A stretch of DNA of 6,560 nt from positions 1 through 6,560 of the forward strand of contig JAURXC010000035.1 of NCBI GenBank assembly GCA_030654645.1, in the 5' to 3' direction. Each line of letters starts with the position of its first letter. The first letter of the stretch is position 1. The notes under the pieces were generated by a model. That model was not told where the DNA came from, ran no database searches, and worked only from the letters and a program-made list of their open reading frames with translations. Made by a program: the position numbers and the translations under genes. Source of the stretch: Deltaproteobacteria bacterium. GTDB lineage: Bacteria; Desulfobacterota; Desulfuromonadia; Geobacterales; Pseudopelobacteraceae. Below are positions 1 to 5,494 of this stretch, one piece after another.

Positions 1-214
1 CATACTCCCAATCTTTTGTTTTTTTATTCCTGATAACTGTATGTCCACTTTCAGTTTCAGTCCAGTTCTGAAATTCATCGCCATATTTTCGGGCATTGAA
101 GGTTGTGCCATCGGACTGCTGAACAACAAGCCATCTATCTATGGCTGGGCCGGCATATAAAACGGACGTGCTTGCAAGTAATAAAACTATTGATGCCAGC
201 AGATTTATCCACAT
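1..214 (-). CDS. N-terminal fragment of a secreted protein, probably an M6-family metalloprotease (3' end outside window)
   Basis: Reading leftwards from ATG at 214-212, 71 codons stay open to the window edge, so the catalytic part is not visible. Residues 1-21 form a hydrophobic segment ending VLYA, consistent with a signal peptide cleaved before GPAID. It is atypical in having no Lys or Arg before the hydrophobic core. An in-frame TAA lies just upstream, so no longer ATG/GTG/TTG start is possible. Residues 31-71 include VVQQSDGTTFNARKYGDEFQ followed by NWTETESGHTVI. This 'DGTxFxARxxGDExxxWxETxxGxTV' pattern is, from family knowledge, typical of the region just after the signal peptide in M6 (immune inhibitor A-like) metalloproteases and their relatives. 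A GGAG Shine-Dalgarno (223-226) sits eight bases before the ATG. The stretch is clearly more AT-rich than the operon to its right. The zinc motif HExxH would lie beyond the window, so the protease call is inference. Confidence 0.65.
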   Translation of the reverse strand, partial: MWINLLASIVLLLASTSVLYAGPAIDRWLVVQQSDGTTFNARKYGDEFQNWTETESGHTVIRNKKTKDWEY

Positions 215-289
215 TTTAATATCTCCACTTTACATACAGGACAGGTCGGCTCAAAGCCTATTCATTTATAAAACAAACAATTTGAAGGG

Positions 290-318
290 ATCATAAAATA
301 ACATCTGTATTTTTTCAA
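290..318 (-). promoter_or_regulatory. Sigma-70-type promoter for the M6-protease-like gene
   Basis: On the minus strand, TTGAAA (313-318) and TATGAT (290-295) are separated by exactly 17 bases. Each matches the sigma-70 consensus at five of six positions. Transcription would begin near 283, giving a leader of about 70 bases before the ATG at 214. The position just downstream of the preceding gene's stop suggests an independent transcription unit. AT-rich DNA yields such matches by chance fairly often, so confidence is moderate. Confidence 0.5.
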
Positions 319-355
319 CCAACGACAAAGGTCCAACAAAGCAACCTGTTATTAT

Positions 356-2194
356 TCAGCTCAGACCTTTCCTGATCTGATACAGGTCTTCGATATCCAG
401 GCCGTTCTTTTCATAATATTCCCGCTCCAGTTCTTCGACAAAGAAACGGTCCAGTCCGGAGTTTTCCAGAAAGTCCTCCCGCAATCCGTCATTACGCTCG
501 GCAATGATCTGCGGCAGAAGCGAATGAAGGTACATGGCCTCTTTTTTGATCGTGAAAATGGTTTCGTTGAAAAGTCGGTCGGGAATATCGGCGGTAATGC
601 GTTTTTTGGTTTTCAGCTCTTCGATCACTTCACGGCGCAAGGCTTCCTGATCGGCTCTGGTCGTGAACTTTGAATAAAAATTACGGATACGATCACGAAC
701 GTGTTCCAGCAAGACGATTGCGATACGCTCATCCTGATCGATTTCGTTCAGTTGGCGGTGCAGATCCTCGATAGTAGCCCAGTGTGCCTCAATCGCAACC
801 AGTCCTTCCATCAGTGCCTTTACCTTCCGTCGGCCAAAGCCTCCCAGGTAGGCATTTGCAAACAGATCCCGAATAAACAGCTCATGGAAGCAGTCGTCAT
901 GCAGGTTGTTAAATGCGGCTTTGTGTTCCAGCAGGCCGCGCAGCATCTCCTCATTGATCCTGACATTTTCCATGAAAGCCAACTGACTGATCAGGTTCGA
1001 CACGCTGTCGAAGCGGTCCAGGTAGGTAATGACATAGGAGAAGCCATCCAGGAGCGCGGCATCGGCGCCATCACGGATCTTTTCATCACACTCCTTGCTG
1101 GCGTCAAGCATGAGCTGATCAAAACTGTGGTCCCGGTTCTCCATCGCCTTTTTCTTGGCCTTGATCAGCTTGAGCATGTCATCACGATCAATGCGGCTTT
1201 CGATCTCGATTTCCCGGAAAAAGATCCCCTCCAGAATTTCACGGGTGGCGGCGATGTAATCCCGCTCTTCATTGTTCTTGAGGTTGCGACCCTTCTTGAG
1301 CATTTCGTCCAAAGTGTAAAAGAGCGCGCCCGGAATCTTGTTGCGAACCGAAAGGGTCTTGAGTCTCGTCAGGCGGGCGTTGTCCAGGTTGCTGATTTCA
1401 CCCTTTGAATTGCACGCCAGCAGAATGTTGCGATATTCGTCCACGATGCGTTTGTTCGCCGGACTGCGATACATGACGTCGATACGGATGCGCTCCTGCT
1501 GATAACGGTCAATTTGATATCTGGAAGCCATGCTGACCAGCTTGGCGAAATCATCATCCGATATTTTCTTGTTTCTGAAATAGAGGCTACGAAACAGGTT
1601 GCGATACTCGCGATGGTAACGATTGATCAGCTTGACGATGAACAACTGCGCGGAATCGTCTTTAAGCAGAGGAAATATCTCTGAAATAAGAATGTCATCA
1701 CGTTCGTCGCCTACGGCTTCGGAACGTTTCAATACCTTGCCCAGGCATCTGACAAGCTCTTCCTGCTGATTTTTCAGCTTGCGTGACAGCAGATTGGAAT
1801 GGACAAAAAAGAAGTAATTACAGACCGCGTTACCTTCGAAAAAGATATTATCGAATGTTTCACTGCCGGATGTCCGGTCGCTGAAGCGGACGCTGCCGGC
1901 ATCATCCGAGCAGGCGCCATACATGACAAGCCGGTTGATTATGTCCGGTTTGGCAAGATCGGAGGAAGGTTGGTCAACCCCGAACATGTATTCACAAAAA
2001 TAGCCGCCGTTACCCTGATAGGCAATGCCGTCCGCAGAGATGACCAGTTCGTTGCCCGGAGAGAATATCCGCAGCTGGTCTTCTTCCTGGACAATATTGA
2101 AAAAATAACGCTGGTAGGCTTCGTTGCCAACCACCATTACGAAATATTCCGTCTGATCACCAGACATGCCGTGCAGTCTAATGTCCTTGTGCAT
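356..2194 (-). CDS. Conserved protein of unknown function, 612 aa, resembling the TIGR04442 family
   Basis: I do not recognise a biochemical function. The protein has no signal peptide and no membrane segment, and is rich in charged residues, so it is probably cytoplasmic. Residues 1-135 look like a mixed alpha/beta domain, including KDIRLHG at 3-9 and a glycine/aromatic stretch GNGGYFCEYMFGVDQP at 61-76. The rest is mostly predicted amphipathic helix, with strongly charged segments around 225-255, 330-375 and 515-600. From memory the opening and the 'EYMFGVDQP' region resemble TIGR04442, a family I know from Geobacter-type bacteria; this needs an HMM search. The frame is open upstream to 2245, but I chose ATG 2194-2192. 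It follows a strong GAGGAG Shine-Dalgarno (2201-2206) by six bases, and longer starts would run into the upstream hydrolase gene. The gap to that gene's stop is only ten bases, so the two are almost certainly co-transcribed and probably translationally coupled. Confidence 0.85.
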   Translation of the reverse strand: MHKDIRLHGMSGDQTEYFVMVVGNEAYQRYFFNIVQEEDQLRIFSPGNELVISADGIAYQGNGGYFCEYMFGVDQPSSDLAKPDIINRLVMYGACSDDAGSVRFSDRTSGSETFDNIFFEGNAVCNYFFFVHSNLLSRKLKNQQEELVRCLGKVLKRSEAVGDERDDILISEIFPLLKDDSAQLFIVKLINRYHREYRNLFRSLYFRNKKISDDDFAKLVSMASRYQIDRYQQERIRIDVMYRSPANKRIVDEYRNILLACNSKGEISNLDNARLTRLKTLSVRNKIPGALFYTLDEMLKKGRNLKNNEERDYIAATREILEGIFFREIEIESRIDRDDMLKLIKAKKKAMENRDHSFDQLMLDASKECDEKIRDGADAALLDGFSYVITYLDRFDSVSNLISQLAFMENVRINEEMLRGLLEHKAAFNNLHDDCFHELFIRDLFANAYLGGFGRRKVKALMEGLVAIEAHWATIEDLHRQLNEIDQDERIAIVLLEHVRDRIRNFYSKFTTRADQEALRREVIEELKTKKRITADIPDRLFNETIFTIKKEAMYLHSLLPQIIAERNDGLREDFLENSGLDRFFVEELEREYYEKNGLDIEDLYQIRKGLS

Positions 2195-2200
2195 TACTCT

Positions 2201-2206
2201 CTCCTC
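2201..2206 (-). promoter_or_regulatory. Ribosome binding site overlapping the upstream stop codon; fixes the start of the 612-aa protein
   Basis: GAGGAG on the minus strand lies six bases before ATG 2194-2192 and shares bases with the TGA stop (2205-2207) of the hydrolase gene. Ribosomes terminating there are positioned to reinitiate. This site decides the start over the in-frame ATGs further upstream at 2245 and 2239, which lie inside the hydrolase gene. Confidence 0.75.
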
Positions 2207-2969
2207 AATTTGATGGCAGGTCAAATTCCAAGCCGTCATATGCAAATTCGAAGCCGGGCGGCAACTTACCGTTCTCTGAGTATGCCACCTCGTGTGTCAG
2301 GTGGGTCAGCACGACCCGGGCAGCCTTGATTTGACGAGCTGCCGCGACAGCGCCGTCAATATTGAAGTGAAAGGGATGCTCGGTCCAGCGCAAACCGTCC
2401 ATGATAAGAAGATCAAGCCCTTCCAGCAACGGCAGCGACGAATCCGGAATTGCGCTGCAATCGGTCAGATAGGCAAATGACCCTATCCGGTATCCAAGTG
2501 CGGATGTTTTTCCGTGAATCAGCGGTACCGGGACGATATTCAAACCGAAAATCTGGAATGGAGAGTCAATCTCGTTGATAGCCAGCAGGGGCGCATAACC
2601 CGAACTCTCGTGCTCCTGAAAGATATATTTGAAGCCGGATTGCAAGGTTTTGAGAGTGCTTGCGGAAGCAAAACAGGGAACTATTTTTTTGTGCAAAAAG
2701 TAAAAACCGCGCAGATCATCAATGCCGTTGACGTGGTCGGCATGAGAGTGGGTGAAAAGGACCGCATCCACGCCTGTTATTCCATGTTGCAGCGCCTGTC
2801 GTCGCAGGTCGGTGGAGGTGTCCACCAGGATGTTGTGATTTTGATGGCGGATCAGAAGCGAGGCACGGGTTCGTTTATCCCGCTGGTCACCTGAAGAGCA
2901 GACGCGGCAGGTACAGCCAACCATTGGAACCCCGGTGGATGTTCCGCTCCCCAAAATGGTGATCTTCAT
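2205..2969 (-). CDS. Metallo-beta-lactamase-fold hydrolase, PhnP-like phosphodiesterase family
   Basis: A complete 254-residue protein, the usual length for PhnP-like members of the metallo-beta-lactamase superfamily. It opens with ITILGSGTSTGVP (residues 3-15). The HxHxDH metal motif is at 74-79 (HSHADH), followed by further likely ligands H152, D170, H201 and H223. Cys19, Cys21 and Cys24 plus His226 fall where E. coli PhnP has its extra structural zinc site (three Cys and one His), which supports this subfamily over generic glyoxalase- or RNase Z-type members. PhnP hydrolyses 5-phosphoribosyl 1,2-cyclic phosphate in phosphonate use, but no phn gene is visible here. The substrate is therefore unknown and may be another cyclic nucleotide-like phosphodiester. 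The protein is cytoplasmic, with no signal peptide. The ATG has only a weak, distant Shine-Dalgarno (AGGA about 12 bases upstream) that overlaps a possible hairpin. It is co-transcribed with the 612-aa gene. Confidence 0.9.
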   Translation of the reverse strand: MKITILGSGTSTGVPMVGCTCRVCSSGDQRDKRTRASLLIRHQNHNILVDTSTDLRRQALQHGITGVDAVLFTHSHADHVNGIDDLRGFYFLHKKIVPCFASASTLKTLQSGFKYIFQEHESSGYAPLLAINEIDSPFQIFGLNIVPVPLIHGKTSALGYRIGSFAYLTDCSAIPDSSLPLLEGLDLLIMDGLRWTEHPFHFNIDGAVAAARQIKAARVVLTHLTHEVAYSENGKLPPGFEFAYDGLEFDLPSN

Positions 2970-2976
2970 AACGGTC

Positions 2977-3003
2977 TACTTTCCTGTAATTTTTTTGAAA
3001 GTA
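2977..3003 (-). promoter_or_regulatory. Candidate hairpin over the ribosome-binding region of the hydrolase gene
   Basis: On the minus strand TACTTTC (2997-3003) is the exact complement of GAAAGTA (2977-2983), with a 13-base A-rich loop between them. The second arm overlaps the only purine-rich candidate Shine-Dalgarno upstream of ATG 2969, so folding could mask it. The pairing is seen directly; a regulatory role is inference. The stem is AT-rich and its loop is large, so it would be only moderately stable. Confidence 0.3.
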
Positions 3004-3036
3004 ACAGAATTGCTCAAGGCAGGCAAGGCTGAATTC

Positions 3037-3122
3037 TTGCGGCACGGAAGTGGCGCAAAGCATGGCCCGGTTCATCCGGCAGCGTGGCTTAACCAAGCTG
3101 GATACGGGCTTCCTGAAGCCCG
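3037..3122. other. Cluster of four consecutive inverted repeats in the gap between the nucleotidyltransferase and hydrolase genes
   Basis: The 196-base gap 2970-3165 has no convincing gene. It contains back-to-back palindromes. H1 is 3037-3058 (TTGCG and CAC pair with GTG and CGCAA around GGAA, with one G-G mismatch). H2 is 3067-3079 (CCGG, five-base loop, CCGG). H3 is 3080-3100 (CAGC and TGG pair with CCA and GCTG, with one internal mismatch). H4 is 3105-3122 (CGGGCTTC followed by GAAGCCCG, with CT between; perfect). None is followed by a T-run on either strand, so they do not look like intrinsic terminators. They could form a structured leader for the hydrolase operon, a small RNA, or a degenerate intergenic repeat. 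Confidence 0.45.
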
Positions 3123-3165
3123 GACAGGCACGATCACCGTCTCTTCGAGCGTTCTTTGAACATCA

Positions 3166-4383
3166 TCAGATCTCTTGCCGTAAAGCAAGTTGTCTGAATA
3201 ATTTCAGTCGCAGTTGTGCAATCAGCGCCGAGCGGTCCGGATCATTCATCGATTCAAGCTGCGCCGCATCAATGCCCAGGCTGGTTGCCGGATACGAGGC
3301 GACTTGAAGCAGAGTTTCCCATCCGGCAAGTTCGTACGCCTTGCCATGGTCCGCGGCCACAAGCTGAGGCAAGAATGCCGCAATTCCCGCCTTGCGGGCA
3401 TGTTCAACAAGTTTAAGTTTGGTGGTGTCCCGCAACTGCACCCAGCGCGCACCTGTCATGTGCAGCCTGGAAGCGGCCATCAGCGCATTGCGCTGCACTG
3501 ATGTCAAACGAAGCCTGATTGCCAGTTGCCGCGCCATTTCAACTCCCGCCATATCGTGGCCAATATGCCTTGGCAGCAGCTCCGGAGAGGTTGACAGCTT
3601 GCCGATATCGTGAAAAAAGGCCGCCAGGCGGGCAATCGTGTCTCCGTTCATGACGGCCATCCGCTGCAATGTGGCCAGCGAGTGAGAGAGCAGGGTATCA
3701 TCGCCGTGATAGGCGGGCGGACCGGCCGGGATCTCCTGCATCATGAACAATTCCGGTAGATAACATCTGCCAACTCCGAATTTCAGCATGCAAGCAAAAA
3801 ACAGTTCCGGAGATGAGCCGCCCAAAGCCTTGATCATCTCGCGAGTGAATCGTTCCACCGGTATCTTTCCCAGCGCTTCATCCCAGTATCCGGAACTGAT
3901 CATCGCTTCAAGTTCCGTCCCGATCTCCCATCCCTCCGACGCAAATCTGAAGGCCCTGAAGATCCGTAACGGGTCATGCGACAGTGACGCTGCACCGCAA
4001 GGTGAAAGCAACCGTTGATGAATATCCTGGACGCCCCCCAGCGGATCCGTTATCGATCCGTCCAGCGACATGACCACCGCATTGCAGCGAAAATCGCGAC
4101 GACGCAAATCATCTTCCAGCTGCTGATCCTTCCGCAGTAATGTGATTTCTATCTTGCCGAATACTGGATCACTTTTAAAGAGAATCGGATCGGTTGTTTT
4201 TCCTTCAACACGACGGAAATGCATTGAAAGCAGCGTTTTTTCCGGAATATCGCTGATCAGGTCGATGTCCCGGATCGGTAGTCCGGACAGGGAGTCCCTC
4301 ACCGATCCACCAACCAAAAGCACCCGGCTCTGCAGACGGGGAGGGAATAACTCCCTCAGTAGCGTGGCGGCGTCTGAAAGCAT
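3166..4383 (-). CDS. Class II tRNA nucleotidyltransferase / poly(A) polymerase family protein with HD domain
   Basis: A complete 405-residue protein. The head domain shows the nucleotidyltransferase signature: GGSVRDSLSG (25-34), then metal-binding Asp39 and Asp41 in DIDLI. RRRDFRCNAV (94-103) matches the conserved 'RRDFTxNA' motif, and HDPLRIFRAFRFA (136-148) the 'DPLRxxRAxRFA' motif. IPVERFTREMIKAL (174-187) follows in the neck region. The C-terminal part carries an HD phosphohydrolase domain with H234, H258-D259 (FFHDIGK) and D345. Such enzymes add CCA, CC or A to tRNA 3' ends, or poly(A) to RNA. Sequence alone does not decide among these. Geobacter sulfurreducens is reported to have separate C-adding and A-adding enzymes plus a poly(A) polymerase, so a full CCA-adding role should not be assumed. 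The ATG is the only usable start, because an in-frame TAA lies upstream; its Shine-Dalgarno is weak. It begins 34 bases after flhB ends and is probably co-transcribed with the flagellar genes. Confidence 0.88.
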   Translation of the reverse strand: MLSDAATLLRELFPPRLQSRVLLVGGSVRDSLSGLPIRDIDLISDIPEKTLLSMHFRRVEGKTTDPILFKSDPVFGKIEITLLRKDQQLEDDLRRRDFRCNAVVMSLDGSITDPLGGVQDIHQRLLSPCGAASLSHDPLRIFRAFRFASEGWEIGTELEAMISSGYWDEALGKIPVERFTREMIKALGGSSPELFFACMLKFGVGRCYLPELFMMQEIPAGPPAYHGDDTLLSHSLATLQRMAVMNGDTIARLAAFFHDIGKLSTSPELLPRHIGHDMAGVEMARQLAIRLRLTSVQRNALMAASRLHMTGARWVQLRDTTKLKLVEHARKAGIAAFLPQLVAADHGKAYELAGWETLLQVASYPATSLGIDAAQLESMNDPDRSALIAQLRLKLFRQLALRQEI

Positions 4384-4417
4384 TACAACTTTATCCGGAA
4401 ATACCGCGGATTAAGAA

Positions 4418-5491
4418 TCATGTTTTCCCCTTCAGCTTGTAGACATACGCCAGAACCTCGGCAACCGCGGCATACAGAGATTCGGGAATCGGCTCGTTCT
4501 CCTTTACCTGGTCGTACAGCTCGCGCGCCAGAAACCGGTTTTCCACCAGCGTGATATGATGTTCCCTGGCGATTTTTTTGATCGCTTCGGCCATTACATC
4601 CACACCCTTGACCAGCACCAGCGGCGCAATCATCTTCTGCCGGTCATATTTGAGAGCAACGGCGTAGTGGGTCGGGTTGGTGATGACCACATCCGCCATC
4701 GGAACTATTTTCACCATTCTCCGGCGCGCCATCTGATACTGCATGCTCTTGATCTTGCCCTTGATCTCCGGGTTTCCTTCGGATTCCTTACGCTCGTCCT
4801 TGACCTCCTGCTTCGTCATCTTGAGATTTTCAATATAGCGCCACTTGACGTACATCATATCCAGGATGCCCAGAACGATCAGAATTCCGCAGGTGTGGGT
4901 AACGATCTTGAAGGCGATATGGCCTACGAAGCTGAAAATAGCCTGGATGTCAGCTTCCGCCAGAAAGGTGATGTTCTGCATCTCATCGCTGATAACCCGG
5001 TAGGCAATCCAGGCCACCACCAGCAGCTTCAGCAGGGACTTGACCATCTCCACCAGCGCATCTTTGTTGAACAGCCGCTTGAATCCGCTCATCGGACTGA
5101 TTTTGTTAAAGTCAACGGTCAATCGCGACATGCGGAATTCCAGCTGGCCGCTGTCCTGAATCATGCTTGAAAGCATGGATGTAGCTACAATAGTGATTAT
5201 CAGTGGAGTAAGCAGTAATACGATCGTGCCAAAGAGTTTGAGCATCAGGATATACAGATTGGCTTCGGTCAGTTTGAATGTGCCCATGGAAGAGAATATG
5301 TCGACAGAACTCTGCTTAAGTCCTTCCATCATGAAACTGCCGAAAATATAGAGGCTGACGATGCCCACCAGCAGGGTAAGCGATGACGTCAGCATCTGAC
5401 TCATCGGTGGCGGCCCTTTTTCCCGGGACTTATCGAGTTTTTTGCCGGTAGGTTGTTCTGTTTTGGAGTGTTTGTCTACATCTTCAGCCAG
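4418..5491 (-). CDS. flhB: Flagellar type III export protein FlhB (probable CTG start)
   Basis: FlhB is the inner-membrane export-gate protein that switches secretion from rod/hook to filament substrates. With a CTG start it has 357 residues, normal for the family. Residues 2-29 are the charged cytoplasmic tail, including SKTEQPTGKKLDKSREKG (9-26), a typical FlhB N-terminus. Four hydrophobic segments follow at about 34-54, 80-107, 153-168 and 188-214. The autocleavage motif NPTH is intact at 272-275 inside VVITNPTHYAVALKYD; cleavage falls between Asn and Pro. The first in-frame ATG (5404) would give 328 residues and lose the conserved tail, although it has its own AAGGG nine bases upstream. 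The only upstream start-like codon after fliR's TGA is CTG at 5491-5489, preceded by a G-rich Shine-Dalgarno. fliR ends three bases before this CTG, in the same frame. A sequencing error or a stop-codon read-through fusion are the alternatives. Confidence 0.9.
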   Translation of the reverse strand: MAEDVDKHSKTEQPTGKKLDKSREKGPPPMSQMLTSSLTLLVGIVSLYIFGSFMMEGLKQSSVDIFSSMGTFKLTEANLYILMLKLFGTIVLLLTPLIITIVATSMLSSMIQDSGQLEFRMSRLTVDFNKISPMSGFKRLFNKDALVEMVKSLLKLLVVAWIAYRVISDEMQNITFLAEADIQAIFSFVGHIAFKIVTHTCGILIVLGILDMMYVKWRYIENLKMTKQEVKDERKESEGNPEIKGKIKSMQYQMARRRMVKIVPMADVVITNPTHYAVALKYDRQKMIAPLVLVKGVDVMAEAIKKIAREHHITLVENRFLARELYDQVKENEPIPESLYAAVAEVLAYVYKLKGKT

Positions 5492-5494
5492 AGG

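Noticed and set aside
215..355. Terminator between the 612-aa gene and the M6-like gene
   Set aside because: Only weak complementarity is visible near 330-350 and no stem is followed by a T-run on the minus strand, so none is annotated.
701..1408. 235-residue plus-strand open frame
   Set aside because: It is antisense to the well-supported 612-residue gene and has no recognisable domain or ribosome-binding site. It is a codon-bias shadow.
2195..2245. Longer start (ATG at 2245) for the 612-residue protein
   Set aside because: The extra 17 residues overlap the hydrolase C-terminus, and no good Shine-Dalgarno precedes them. The strong GAGGAG at 2201-2206 points to ATG 2194.
2887..3096. Minus-strand open frame spanning the gap and the start of the hydrolase gene
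   Set aside because: It continues out of frame through the hydrolase's conserved N-terminus, lacks a ribosome-binding site and encodes nothing recognisable.
3037..3100. GEMM (cyclic dinucleotide) riboswitch on the plus strand, suggested by CGCAAAGC and a GNRA-type loop
   Set aside because: The 5' half pairs fully with the CGCAA instead of leaving the conserved internal loop, the tetraloop-receptor part does not fit, and no plus-strand gene lies downstream.
3105..3122. Intrinsic terminator after the nucleotidyltransferase gene
   Set aside because: The perfect palindrome is strong, but no T-run follows it on either strand.
3005..3307. Plus-strand open frame across the gap into the nucleotidyltransferase gene
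   Set aside because: Its codon choice looks passable in the gap, but there is no Shine-Dalgarno, no recognisable protein, and it runs antisense through a conserved gene.
4556..5170. 204-residue plus-strand open frame
   Set aside because: It is antisense to flhB, His/Asp-rich and low in plausibility. It is a shadow of the conserved minus-strand gene.
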